Positions 36,022-46,742 of a DNA stretch of 64,000 nucleotides are shown here, one piece after another. Under the pieces are notes generated by a model. The model made no database searches. It saw only the letters and a list, made by a program, of their open reading frames with translations, and was not told the DNA's origin. The DNA comes from Hypholoma sublateritium FD-334 SS-4. Taxonomy: Eukaryota; Basidiomycota; Agaricomycetes; Agaricales; Strophariaceae. The translations under genes and the position numbers were made by a program. Position 1 is the first letter of the stretch. The number at the start of each line of letters is the position of its first letter. The stretch spans positions 159,098 through 223,097 of the forward strand of contig KN817546.1 of the NCBI GenBank assembly GCA_000827495.1. The letters run 5' to 3'.

Positions 36022-36850
36022 TCACAAGCAGCCACCTTCTACAATGAACTGTGCAAACTGCGTCTCCGTGAGCGCGATGTCTCCAAGCAAGAACCGGCGT
36101 ACGTCGTGCGGTGCACACTGTGGAAGAGGATGAACTTGCGTCAGCGGTCGAGGGCATCGCGTTCTACGGAGGATGTCGTGGGGAGAAAAGAGGGGGAATA
36201 CATGACGCGGCTCTTGCGGTTTCGATATGAGGTAGCCTATGAAGGTAACGGGGCGCGCCAACGTGGCCATGATCACCGCGAACACGATCGCTCGCGGTCG
36301 AGCGGGTTTTTCTCTGCACGGCGCGGCATGGTGGGTCTGGTCAATGAATTAATCTCAGTGGGTTATAGGGGGTCGGCGCGTGAGCGCGTCTGCGTACGCC
36401 ACAGCCGTGTATGCGCCCCGTCGTGTCTGCCGTGTCTGTCGCCTGTGCGTCGCGCGGTGCTATACGTTGCATACGCCGCTCGCGTCTAGCGCAGCCGCCG
36501 CGGGACTGAGCGCACGTCCAGGTGCAGCCTGGCGGCGAGGCTGTGAACCATCGAGGGGATGGTCAGCGCGCCAGAGCGGTTAGAGCATTTTGAATATCGC
36601 GAGCGCGGTGGGTCCAGGTGCCATGTCCGTCTTGTCCCACCCGTCCGCTTTGTTGTCGATGAACGTTGAATGTTGAACGTTGACGTTGAACGGCCACATG
36701 GGGCTCTTTGCGCGGTTCACGGGCTTGAGCAAGTGCCAAGGAGACGCCGAGGATCCCAAGACCGTTGAAAGACCGGGATCGACATTGAATAGCCTGACGC
36801 ATAGCAAGGGCGATGTGGGGGAGGCGGCGAGGCTCCGGGTGGGACACGCG
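36022..36850 (-). pseudogene. Decayed CWH43 fragment 2 (membrane region plus catalytic-domain exons)
   Basis: Two pieces in the correct order on the minus strand. Bases 36850-36560 encode VNRAKSPMWPF and DNKADGWDKTDMAPG, matching [12 protein letters not shown] and [15 protein letters not shown] of intact CWH43 (44228..44310). A GTTGAAC-type repeat interrupts between WPF and the NKADGW part. Bases 36285-36022 encode IMATLARPVTFIGYLISKP, matching [20 protein letters not shown], followed by a frame-shifted copy of the [23 protein letters not shown] region. The intervening exons are lost or unrecognisable. This fragment carries both halves of the protein, so the original duplication covered more than the catalytic end. 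Confidence 0.72.
36661..36692. repeat. GTTGAAC-type short repeat inside CWH43 fragment 2
   Basis: The stretch is made of GAACGTTGAA-, TGTTGAACG- and TTGACGTTGAAC-like words and interrupts a sequence homologous to contiguous CWH43 coding DNA. It belongs to the same motif family as 26925-26958. Confidence 0.65.
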
Positions 36851-37624
36851 GTGAGGAGGGAGGGGCTGTGGCGGGAGGGTCTCGGAGAGGTCTCGGAGAG
36901 GCTCGGACGCTTATGTAAAAAAAGTACACAGTATAAAAATAGAACTTCTCAGCGCGTTAGGTTCAAAGAATTGTAAGTAGGTCGGTCACCGTCGAGTAGA
37001 TTATTTAAAACACATTCTCCAGCTTTCTATGTACACTACTGATTTAACTGATTTGAATTATTGACTCTTCCGTCGCATGTTCGCATGATTCCGCGGGTTC
37101 TCGGGAGTCGGCGCTAATCTAATTCCACATCTGAGGCCAGTTCATCAGCTTCGTTTGATTCTGCCCGTGGTGCATGGAGGTAATCTGAGAACTAGAACGT
37201 TGACGTCGGAGATGGGGGGGCCTCCACACAGTGGGGAGCGAAGCCGGGAATGAGGAGCTCACTCTTCACCGGCCGGTTTTGAAGCGGACCAGAGCGACAT
37301 GAGTGGCACCGTCACGCCCATCGTATATTGTCTGCCCATGCTCGGCGTCTCGCGCATTGACGGCAGAAGTCGAGAGGGCCCTTTAGGCGGCATCCGTATC
37401 GCGTCATGGCGAGCGCGCATGCAAGATTCATTGGAGCTCAATGATGTTGATCAGTATTCCGATGGTAAGTAAGTTGCCTGTTCGGATCCGACCGATTATC
37501 ATGCTTTACATTTCATTCCAGCAGCCTACATATAGGCAACAGGCGATTTCCTCGCAGATTTCGTCCCCTTGCTGAAGTTGCCTACCAAGACCTCCCCACA
37601 ACGGACCCAGTAAATCTATCCGAG
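36851..37624. other. No supported gene between CWH43 fragment 2 and membrane-protein copy 2
   Basis: No convincing coding signal. The last 60 bases resemble the sequence upstream of copy 1 (both encode a TDPV/KDPV-like peptide before the Met), so the upstream exon of copy 2 probably begins here. Confidence 0.4.
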
Positions 37625-38439
37625 ATGGCATTTCTCATTACCTCCCGTCGGGTCATATATTGTGCGTCACTTTGAATTCCTGTCAGTTGATATATTCACT
37701 TGACACTGAAAAAAGGCCTTTGCCCCATTCTGAGCATGGCATTGCTTGTCATCATTCCCTACGCCATGTATCTGTCCGTCCTTTCTCCAGTTTTAAGCCT
37801 GGTTCTCTCTGTGTTGTCCCTCGTAGTCTTCCCGGGACTGTGAGTTATCCGGGCCACGTTTTTGAACTCTTTTTGATAGATTGTATTTAGGTTGTTTGTG
37901 TCTACAACCAGAAAGAACGCATACATTTTGTTTGTCATTTCTGAGTTGGGCATTACAGGTATGAGGTTCTTCGCTGATCTCAGAACTATGCAGATCTGAT
38001 ACTGTGCTGGTAGCTCTCATGGGCTCCTTATGGGCCGTGGCATCAAGCCAAGCCATGTTGAACGAATTTGACTGCAATTCCGACTCGAACCTGTGTAATT
38101 CACTGGTGATAACAGCGCAGGGCATCCAAATTTTTATCTGTGTAATACGTGCGTGCTCTGGCCTGCGTCTACACGTCCAAATAGTAACGACATCGATCGT
38201 GGTTAGTGTTGACATACATGCTGATTTTATTTATTTACGCGTTGAGCTCCCATTTACGCCATGGGAGTGGATATGTGTGGTGGAAAACTGTGGAGGAGCT
38301 AAAAGACTTTAGGTTGCCTGCACTGACCCACAAGCCTAGAGAGTCGGATGGCCGTTTCATGGACGGAAGCGAAGGACGCCCTCTGGCAAGTGGGTATTCC
38401 GCAACGCCCCTCGTGTCCCCTAATGTACCAGAGGTGTGA
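37625..38439 (+). CDS. Unknown multi-pass membrane protein, copy 2
   Basis: Paralogue of the gene at 31750 with the same exon layout. Exons encode MAFLITSRRVIY, LSMALLVIIPYAMYLSVLS, VLSLVLSVLSLVVFPGLL, FVSTTRKNAYILFVISELG, SDTVLVALMGSLWAVASSQ and LTYMLILFIYALSSHLRHG, then GYVWWKTVEELKDFRLPAL and a polar tail of about 40 residues. Here the splice between ISELGIT and the next exon keeps frame through an acceptor ending CTCAG, so this copy looks intact, unlike copy 1. In both copies a CWH43 fragment on the opposite strand starts within about 230 bp downstream, so the two were probably duplicated together. Family unknown. Confidence 0.6.
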
Positions 38440-38509
38440 GTGTTTTTGTATTTGGCCGATGTATATAAATTTCTTTATTATGTATGCTTCGGTAATGATA
38501 CTGTGGTCC

Positions 38510-38830
38510 GTGGGGATCTGGTAATAGTACAGAAGCTGCCCACGGTGTGTCAGCGAGAGTGGACCGCCAGCGGATGCGTGTCGAAGATGCGGTAGAAATA
38601 GCCGTTCACATCTCCGCCACGCTCGTCGCTGTGTTCCACCTGCGGTGGCGGGGATGAGAGGGAGAAAGTTTGGAGATAGCCCGGAGCAACTCGCACGGCC
38701 TCGACACTGTAGACGTAGTCCAGAAAGATGACTAGCGCGTTGACGCGTCCATGATCTCCGCGAAGGCGATCTTGTCGCAGCTCGCCGTCGAGCGAGTTGC
38801 CCTATGCGCTGTGGCGTGCGGCACGGCGGA
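38510..38830 (-). pseudogene. Decayed CWH43 fragment 3 (3' end of the gene)
   Basis: On the minus strand, bases near 38810-38700 match [15 protein letters not shown] and [12 protein letters not shown] as SLDGELR, AEIMDAST and VIFLDYV in shifting frames. Bases 38650-38515 match [18 protein letters not shown] as SDERGGDVNGYFYRIFDT, then the next intron with its acceptor (CCGTGGGCAG), then LYYRIPAD as LYYYQIPTD. The exons between (equivalent to 46176..46429) are deleted. Intron remnants again point to DNA-level duplication. No open frame spans it. Confidence 0.75.
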
Positions 38831-38882
38831 GCGAATTAATTTAAAAAGAATTCAAATGTCAGCAAATGTACTGTAATCGGGA

Positions 38883-39595
38883 TTAGGGGGCTCTGGGAAC
38901 TGACGCGGAATCTAGAAACAAGTACACCAGAGCATGCCAAAATGGGAGTGCTTTCGGGGGTATCGGGTAATGGGGAGGTACGTTTCGATAAAAAACTTCG
39001 TGGACCACATCGGGAGCAGAGGGAAAGTCTTCATATTTGCCCGCAAAGTGGTTGTATACATTGAGGGTGATGCCTTCAGACATCCCAATATTCGTTGTGC
39101 TTTTGGGGCCCCCGACAAAATAGAAAGTGGCTGTCTCTTCCACACCAACACCGACATTTCGATAACTAGCCAAGTAGGCCAGAGCTTTGTCTGCACTATT
39201 TTTGACTGTCGCGACAGCAAAGCGGGTGCCAGGATATTACATTTAGGGAGGGAGCGTCGGTCCAAAAGGCAGCCCACTCACCATTTCAGGGTATGGCTTG
39301 GTTTTTGCTTCGTCCGCCTTCAAGATGGCCTCAAGAACGAGCCGAAAAAAGGAGGTGGACTTTCCTCCGGGGACGCTGGCAGAGTGGATATCGGATTCCA
39401 ATCAACTCGGGAGTCATCCAAAAAGGCGAGCCAAAGAGTTCGGCCTGTGATCGAAAAGCTCCGTGAGCGTCATTGGGGATATTGCGCTGAATGTTTCATC
39501 CAAAAATTCGTCAGCTGTGCGCTGGGCAGTACTCGATAGCGGCGCAAGGTTTTGGAGACGCCTTTGGAGTACGGATGCTGGTGGCGGTGGCATGG
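38883..39595 (-). CDS. Unknown protein or decayed gene
   Basis: On the minus strand an ATG at about 39595 opens MPPPPASVLQRRLQNLAPL, then QRTADEFLDETFSAISPMTL and ELFDHRPNSLARLFG. A shifted frame then reads VPGGKSTSFFRLVLEAILK and ADEAKTKPYPEM, and a further exon reads GTRFAVATVKNSADKALAY and ASYRNVGVGVEETATFYFV, ending HALVYLFLDSASVPRAP with the stop at 38883. The pieces look like one protein, but I could not find a standard intron joining the first two, so an indel is possible. The second half is a clean 95-codon frame. Family unknown. Confidence 0.35.
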
Positions 39596-40355
39596 CGAAG
39601 TTGCAGGTGAGATTGGCAGGAACGTTTCCCAGCCGAGCGTGCCGGTATTTATTTCACTTTATATACTTATAGTAATTGCCTTTCCGCAACATGCGAAGGT
39701 GCCGCTGAGCAGCCGGCGGCTTGCTTTGAACCTAGGTGATTGATCAATCAAGCTTCTGGGTTGCTGCAAGGGATGTCTCGCCGGGCGGATGGCCTTCAGA
39801 AAAACCATCTCATGATTTCTCTTAGCTGTGGCCATTGACGAAGCACACTGCATTGCAGAATGGGCTAGTTCTACTAAGTAATCACAGCTACTAAATACAC
39901 ATACAGTAAAAACTAAACTACAACAAGAATAACAATAACATCTCCCCCGCGCACGGCATGCATGCGCGGCGCGGGGCTCTCTATAGTGGGGGGTGTGGGT
40001 GGATGGCGATAAGATGGGCATGGCATGGACATGGGCAGATGGATATGGATATGGATATGGTGGGATATGGACGGCTGCGATCGATGGATCGCGGCGGGCT
40101 CTAAAAGATAGCGAATAATGTACACAGGCAGTGGGCACGCGGCGTGGGCGTGGGTGTGGGGGCGTTCGTGGGTGCAGGGCTCGTCGTCGCGCCGCACGGC
40201 GTGCGTGCGTGCGTGCGTGAAGTACGCACGTCCGCATGTGATAAGTGATAGTGCGCATGTGCGTGGGAGCGCGCACGGGCCCAGCGGGCCGCGCCGCCCA
40301 AGCGGCGCAGTAAAGGTCAACGCGCCCCCAAGCAAGGCGCAAAGACCCAAATCTA
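39596..40355. other. Intergenic with simple repeats
   Basis: 3' flank of the J-domain gene. It contains a GGATAT/GATATG tract at about 40039-40070 and a GCGT tetranucleotide run at about 40199-40219. Long frames here are by-products of the G+C-rich repeats. Confidence 0.5.
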
Positions 40356-41469
40356 CTACTTGAGGATCCGCTCCATGCGCGCGAGCGCCCCGTCCACCCC
40401 GCGCACGAGCGCGGCGACGCGGCGCGGCAGCAACGCCGGTGCGCCGCTGGGGCACTCCGCGGCGAGCGCGGCCTCGAGCGCGTGCGGGAGCCCGAGCGCG
40501 ATGCGCGTGAGCTGCACGGTGAGGCGCGCGCGCGCGCGGACGTCGAACAGCGAGAGCGCGCGGAACGCGTGCTGCACCTCGAGCACGCGCGAGAGCTCGG
40601 CGTGCAGGGCGTACACGCATGTGCGGCATGCTGGGTGGGTGTCGTCAGACGGATGATGTAGATGCGGGGGAAAGCACGCACTGAGCGCGCGCGCGCGGAT
40701 GGCGTGCAGCGTGACGAGCACCGAGTCGATGCCGTCCTCGCCGAGGCGGATCGCGGGGTTGATGTCGTTAATCGCAGCTGTCCAGACCCAACCATCAGCA
40801 CCGGCGCGGGCGACAGACAAGGCAGCACGCACTGAGCAGCGTGCGGATCATCTCGAGGTCGCCGTCGAGGAAGTCGTTGAACACGCCGAGGACGACGCTG
40901 CGGAAGGTGTCCTCCGCGTGGCCCATCGGGCGCGCGGCGAAGACGTCGAACGCGGCGCTCGGTGGGCGCGCGTCGTACAGGCGGCGAAGGTGCGGCGTGC
41001 TGAGCACGTCGTATGCGACGGCGACCTTCTGAAAGGCGCGCGTGGCGTCGGGGTTGTCAGGGAATTTGCTGGTGGCAGTCAGCAGCGGGCGCAGTGGACA
41101 AAGACAACACGCACTCTGGATGGCAGGTACGACTGCGGGAGAGATAGGCGCGGCGGAGGGACATTTTGTCGAGGGTGGCACGGCGGTCGACACCGAGGAC
41201 GAGGTAGAGGTCGTCGTTCTCGAGGACGGCGTTCACGACGGCGGCGGCGGGGTCGTCTGGGTCGGTTGCGGCCGCCGGGGGCGGCGGTGGCTTGGTTGCA
41301 CTGCCCGAGGGCTCTGCGACCCAGGTGATGTACTTGCGCTCATAGTTCTCAATGTCCTTGTCCTCGTCCTCGTCGATGGGGAGATGGAAGTATGTGCTCG
41401 CTGGCTGGGTGAGCGCGGGCGTGTGCGGCGGGGGGACAGCCTACCTGTGGAGAGCGCGTAGGAGAACAT
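40356..41469 (-). CDS. J-domain (DnaJ-like) protein, 5 exons
   Basis: Model: complement(join(40356..40630, 40682..40777, 40833..41068, 41115..41400, 41445..41469)), 305 aa. After an acidic and Pro/Ala-rich N terminus of about 65 residues comes a J domain: DDLYLVLGVDRRATLDKMS, LRRAYLSRSRTCHPDKFPD with the obligatory His-Pro-Asp at residues 102-104 split by an intron, and FQKVAVAYDVLSTPHLRRLY. Downstream of the J domain is an all-helical C-terminal part without zinc fingers or a G/F region. It is therefore a class C J-protein, an Hsp70 co-chaperone whose client is unknown. The HPD is created only after splicing, which strongly supports the intron. Confidence 0.88.
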
Positions 41470-41527
41470 GGGAAGTGGCGAAAAGAAAGGGCAAGATGGT
41501 CTTGCATAGTCGCCGCACATGTGATAA

Positions 41528-42610
41528 CTACCGCTGACTAAGCGCTGATACAAACTTGGCGGAGGACGACCGGACGTCGCCCCGGCGGCCCATCACCGTC
41601 AGTCCCTCCGCGCCGCCGTCGTACACCGTCAGCTCGTACCGCCCGAACGCCCAGTTCAGGATGTGCCGGCCCTCGTCGGCGAGCAGCACAAAGCCCTTGA
41701 CGCGCCAGATCGCGTCGCGCGGGAGCAGCAGCAGCGCGTCGGTGAGGATATTTCTTGATACGGCCACTATCGCCACGGTGAGGGTCTCGACCTCGTCATG
41801 CACATGGTCGAACTGGGGGTCGTGCGTGAGGAAGAGCTTGGAGGAGAGGCCAAATATGAGGGCCGGATCGAGGCGCGGCTGGCACTTGATTTTCGGCGTT
41901 TCGTCGTTGAGCGTGCAGAGATGGTCGATTACGATGTCGAGATCGCGCTCGGAGACGTGCTCCCATTTGTTCTGGCGAGGTGAATGAGGGCGGAGAGGAC
42001 AGAAAGATGGACTTACGATGAGGATGATGTCCGAGTAGCTGGCCTGCATGCGGGCGGTGGGCGAGTCGTCTTCATAGCCGGTAAAGTTTTCGGCGTCGAC
42101 GACGGTGATGATGGCGTCGAGGACAAAGTCGCCGGTGTCCTGCGCGAGCTGGCGGATCTGGAACGCGAGCGTGGCTGGGAACGCGGAGCCACTGCAGAGA
42201 ATTAGGACAGGCTGAGGACCGAAGAGGGCACGCACGAGCACTCGATGATGATGCGATCCGGGTGGAAATTGTCTGCGCGGGATGAGACGGGAGCAGGAAG
42301 TGGGCGCAGGACGCACCGCGTATCTCGAGCAGCGCCGTCTGCATCTGCCCGACGAGCACACAGCACCTGCGCACGGTGAGCGGGGCAATAAATTTGGGCG
42401 GACGACGCACATGCAGCCGTTGAGGATCTCGGAGACGGCGGTGAGCGACGACTGCTGCGCGAGCTTGCTGTCGACCTCGACGTCGCCAAACTCGTTCTTG
42501 AGCAGGACGACCTTGTAGTCCGTCGGCAGCAGCGGCAGCAGGTTGAGGATCGTCGTCGTCTTGCCGGCGCCGAGGAAGCCAGTGAAGACGGAGATTGGGA
42601 TGGGCGCCAT
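41528..42610 (-). CDS. CobW/COG0523-type GTPase (metallochaperone), 5 exons
   Basis: Model: complement(join(41528..41971, 42017..42191, 42236..42272, 42317..42366, 42411..42610)), 301 aa. Walker A is GFLGAGKT at residues 11-18. The metal-binding Cys-x-Cys-Cys of the family is formed across a splice junction as GCMCC (residues 65-69). It is followed by DRIIIECSGSAFPATLA, the ITVVDAENF switch and the guanine-recognition-like NKWEHVSE. The C-terminal CobW domain includes RVKGFVLLADEGRHILNWAF. Eukaryotic members (ZNG1 type) deliver zinc to enzymes such as methionine aminopeptidase, though zinc is inferred from the family. The start codon lies 23 bp from that of the divergent CWH43 gene. Confidence 0.92.
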   Translation of the reverse strand: MAPIPISVFTGFLGAGKTTTILNLLPLLPTDYKVVLLKNEFGDVEVDSKLAQQSSLTAVSEILNGCMCVVRPNLLPRSPCAGAVCSSGRCRRRCSRYAVRPAPTSCSRLIPRRQFPPGSHHHRVLVRALFGPQPVLILCSGSAFPATLAFQIRQLAQDTGDFVLDAIITVVDAENFTGYEDDSPTARMQASYSDIILIVSPSFCPLRPHSPRQNKWEHVSERDLDIVIDHLCTLNDETPKIKCQPRLDPALIFGLSSKLFLTHDPQFDHVHDEVETLTVAIVAVSRNILTDALLLLPRDAIWRVKGFVLLADEGRHILNWAFGRYELTVYDGGAEGLTVMGRRGDVRSSSAKFVSALSQR

Positions 42611-42633
42611 GACCAAGTTTGATCCCAACCGCC

Positions 42634-45600
42634 ATGCGCGCTGCTGCCCTCGTCCGCCTCCACTCGCTCTTCGCCGCCGCCGCCTTCGCCTCCGCCCTCG
42701 CACTCGCCTGCACCCTGCACTTCGTCAAGGTCGTCAAGAACGACGTCGCCCAGTACCCCGACGAGACTTTCCCCTCCGTCTCGGCAACGTGAGTGCATTC
42801 ACTTCTACTCAACTTGGCTAATGTTCGCAGCATCGGCGACTGGTACCCCGAGCGCAACGTCTTCCAGCTCCTCATCGCGCTCACCGCCGGCCCCCGCTTC
42901 GCCCTCGTCTTCCTCCAGTACTTTCTCCACCACGCGTCCAGCCCCGCGCTCGCCACCCTTGTCTTTGGCGCAGGCATCGTCCGCACGCTCTCCTGCGGTG
43001 GCTGGGTCTACATCACCTCCACCGACGACCACGATGTCCACGACTTTATGATGATCCTCTACATGGTCTGCAACCTCCCCTGGATGCTCGGCACCATTGC
43101 CGCCACGCCCCCCACACGCGTCGCCGTCATCCGCAAACGGTACCTGTCCTTCATCTGTCCGAATTTCAACACGCTCATTATCTCAATTAACAGGAAACTG
43201 ATTGCCGCCGGGTCCGTCTCGCTCTCTATAGTCGTCATCCCCTATTCACCCTCCCCAGGTTCTTTGCGTCCCTCGGCCCTCTCGTCTACTTTTTCATCCA
43301 GCACAAGGTCCACCGCATCCCAGGAGGTCTGTCTCATCAGACATCCCTTGTTCATCCATTCATCGCTTGCAGCATATACCCGATACGCCTATTTCGAGTG
43401 GGCTCTCATCTTTTTTGATGTCCTGTACGACTCGATCGCAGAGCAAGAATTTGCAGAGGCTGATCTAAAAGTGTGTTCAATATCAATGCTATTTCTGCTC
43501 TAATATTCCCTCAGATATACCTCGCCACCAATCAACCAGATACCAGGTATTATTATTAGCATGTGTTCAATTCGCCGCTGACCGTATTCAGTACCCCGCA
43601 GGAGAAATCGCCCATCGAACTGCCGCCTTCCGTCGACCAACCTCTTGCAGACGCCCTCGTAGCCGCCCTCGCGCCTGCACCAGAGCATCCAACCACTAAC
43701 CCTTTCCGCAACGTACTGAGCTTCCTCTCCGATGTCTACCTCGGTAAGCTCACCACACGCACCACTTCCTCGCTAACTTCTCGCAGCCTATATCTTCTGG
43801 ACGCTCTTCACCGCACTTATCCCCACCCTGTTCTATTTCTCCGTCTGGAAGCTCGGCCTCGCAGGGCACGAGCTCGCCCTTCTCGCGGTCCTCTCCCCCG
43901 CGCTCCTCACCCTCTCCTCGCCGTACCACTACATCTTCGCCAACGCCTCCCCCACCAATAGCCCCACCCAACCCCCCACAGCGACCCTATTCACCTTCGC
44001 CCGCACGCGCCGCGGCCAAGCCATCCTGCACGCCGCCGCTCTCCTCGGGCTCGCCGCGTACCCCGTGCCCAGCCCCGGCGGGCGCCTCGCGCTCGTAACG
44101 CTGGCCACCGCGCTCGCCGTCCTGAGCCAGGCCGTCGCCTGGGCGGGCCTCGTTCCCGGGGCACCCGACGCGGCCTACCAGGGCGCCGTCCTCGGCCTCG
44201 GCGTGCTCCTCGCCGACGTGCTCAAGCTCGCGAACCGCGCGAACAACCCGCTGTGGCCGTTCGTGAACCACAAGGCGGACGGGTGGAATGCGCCGGGGAT
44301 CGCGCTTGCGGTGCTCGCGGTGGGCGAGTACGCTGCGCGCGCCGTGCCTCCGGCGTCGCCGTCGCCAAATGCTGCGCCGCCAGTTGGTGCGGCCCCCACG
44401 CCCAAGGGCACGCGCGCACGCTTCGCGACGTTCCGCGCGGCGGCGCCCCTCGGCGCTCTCCTGTTCGGCGTGCACCACCTCCTCGGCGACGCGAGCACGC
44501 TCATCGCCTGGTCCTGGACGGGCTACGCCGCCCGCGCGCCGCGCGGCCCGCTCCCGCATGTCCACGGCGCGCTCACCGTCGGCGCCATGGCCCTGGGCCT
44601 TGCAGTGGGGCTGCACTTACCCTTCGCGCACGCGGGAGGTGGGGGTAGGGCGCTGGGGCCGGTAGGGGCGGCGCTGGGCGCGGGCGCGGCGTATGTGGTT
44701 TATGCGTACCGCGATTGGGTGGGATACGCGGGCGGGCTGGTGGAGGCGGCGTTTTTGATGGCGCTCCTGCCGGCGGTGTTCGCGCACGCGGCGCGCGGTG
44801 TGGGCGAACCGGGCGAGGACGCGGTCGACGCAAAGGCGACTGACGCGAACGGGGAAAAGAAGACAGATGCGAAAGATAGGAAAGACACCCTAGGCCCGCG
44901 CACGGCCGCGGTGTACACGGCCGCGCTCGGCGTGTACTGCGCGCTCACGCTCGCGAGCATCTTCACCGTCGCGTACGCGTTCGTCCCGGGCGGCGTGTAC
45001 CTGCGCGAGCGCACGGACCTGTGAGTCGATCCGCTCGCCGCCTGTCGCCTGCTTGATGCTAACCGCCCGCGCAGCGTCATGTTCGCGCAAACTGCGCTCC
45101 TCATCCTCCCGCTGCTCTTCGCGCGCTCCTCACCCCAACCAACGGCAGCACCCGCCTACACATATCAATACAAGCGCCCCGCGCTCGCCCTCCTCGTCCT
45201 CCTCCCCCTGCTCGCGCTCGGCGCGACGACATACCGCCTTCCGCGCACCGCGCCTGCGCCGTACCGCTCCGAGGCGCGCATCGTGCGCGCGGGCATCTGG
45301 GCGGTGCACTTCGGCGTGGACAACGAGGGGCACGACAGCCAGAAGGGGATGCTGCGCCTTATCAGCGACATGGAGCTCGATGTCGTCGGGCTGCTGGAGA
45401 CGGATCTGCATGTGCGTTGGCGTGCGCCGGTTTTTAGTGTGCTTGGCCTGTTTTTTTGGAGTGTGCGCTGACGGGTTCGGTTTGGGCTGGTGTAGCGCGC
45501 GCCGTTCGGGCATCGGGATTTGTGAGTGGTTTTTGTGCATTTCGTGTGCGATGTGTTGTTGAAGTGCGTGCGTAGGACGCGACGTATCGTCGAAGAGGGA

Positions 45601-46742
45601 AACTACGTGCGTCCACCCAGCTTGTTTCCACCCAGTACAGTCGCTGACCGCCTTCTCCCCGCAGTACGTCGACATCGGCCCCGGGCCGAATCAGCACACG
45701 TGGGGCTGCGTCCTCCTTAGCAAGGTGCGTCTTTCCCCTCCTGACTCGACGTGCCTGCATCAGCGCCAGTGCACTAACGTTAGAAACTGACACTAACCCC
45801 GCGCGCCATAGTTCCCGATCATCAGCACGACGCACCACCTCCTCCCGTCGCCGCATGGCGAGCTCGCGCCCGCGATCGAGGCGGTGCTCGATATGCACGG
45901 GACAGAGGTGCTCGTGCTCGTGTCGCACAATGGGCAAGGTGCGTGCACTGTGCCGCTGATTCTAACTTACTGTTATTAACGCATCAACCCGGCGCGCAGA
46001 AGAGGACCCACTGGACCGCGAACTGCAAGCGACCGCGCTCGCGGAGATCATGGCCGCGTCCACGCGCCCCGTCATCTTCCTGGGCTACGTCGTGTCGAAG
46101 CCGCACGAGCCGCGCCGTGCGTCCTCCCCCCTTTCCACCCCCCCCCTAACCCGCTGACGCCGACGCCGGCCCCAGCGAGCCCGTACGGCATCCTCGTCGA
46201 CGAGGGCCACGTGCACGACGTCGACCGCGACGACCTCGATCGGTGGTGCGAGTACATCTTCTTCCGCGGCGTGCACCGCACGGCGTACGCGCGCCTCTCG
46301 CGCGGGATCATCACCGACACGGAGACGCAGCTCGCGCAGTTCCTCGTCCCGCCGCCCGGGGCGCGCATCGACGACGCGCCCGCCGCGCGGTACATGCGGT
46401 CGCAGAAGGAGCTGCTGCCCGAGGAGCATGTGCGTGTCTTTCCCTCCTGTCTCGCTTTTGCGCGCCAGGCCGCGGTTATGGAGAGTGCGATAGCTGACGG
46501 TGGTGTGCGTGTGTAGTGGTTCCCGATGGCGTACTACGGCGACGAGCGCCGCGGCGGCGTGAACGGGCACTTCTACCACGTCTTCGGCACGGTGCGGCGC
46601 GTTTCTCTGAATTCCTCTACTTTCGCTGACACGCCGTGGGCAGCCGCTGTACTACCGCATCCCCGCGGACCTGCCCGCGGAGGGCAACGCCACTCAGAGC
46701 GCCGCCGACGCCGACGCCGACGACGTAGATGCACGAGCATGA
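42634..46742 (+). CDS. CWH43: CWH43, GPI-anchor lipid remodelling protein, 17 exons
   Basis: Model: join(42634..42788, 42831..43139, 43194..43211, 43259..43326, 43373..43470, 43515..43546, 43592..43743, 43787..45020, 45075..45411, 45496..45521, 45576..45606, 45665..45724, 45812..45938, 46000..46116, 46176..46429, 46517..46591, 46644..46742), 1063 aa; yeast Cwh43 is 953. The N-terminal part ([17 protein letters not shown], a Frag1/PGAP2-like module) and the long exon 8 ([36 protein letters not shown]) carry many membrane helices. From about residue 770 the exonuclease/endonuclease/phosphatase fold follows: [53 protein letters not shown] and [14 protein letters not shown]. Yeast Cwh43 replaces the GPI lipid with ceramide in the ER. 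Exon 3 is only 18 nt. Decayed fragments of this gene lie at 32.8-38.8 kb. Confidence 0.95.

Noticed and set aside
39659..40828. Very long minus-strand frame of about 390 codons
   Set aside because: It is an artefact of the G+C-rich repeats and the J-domain gene in another frame; composition is Arg/Pro/His-rich and no motif fits.
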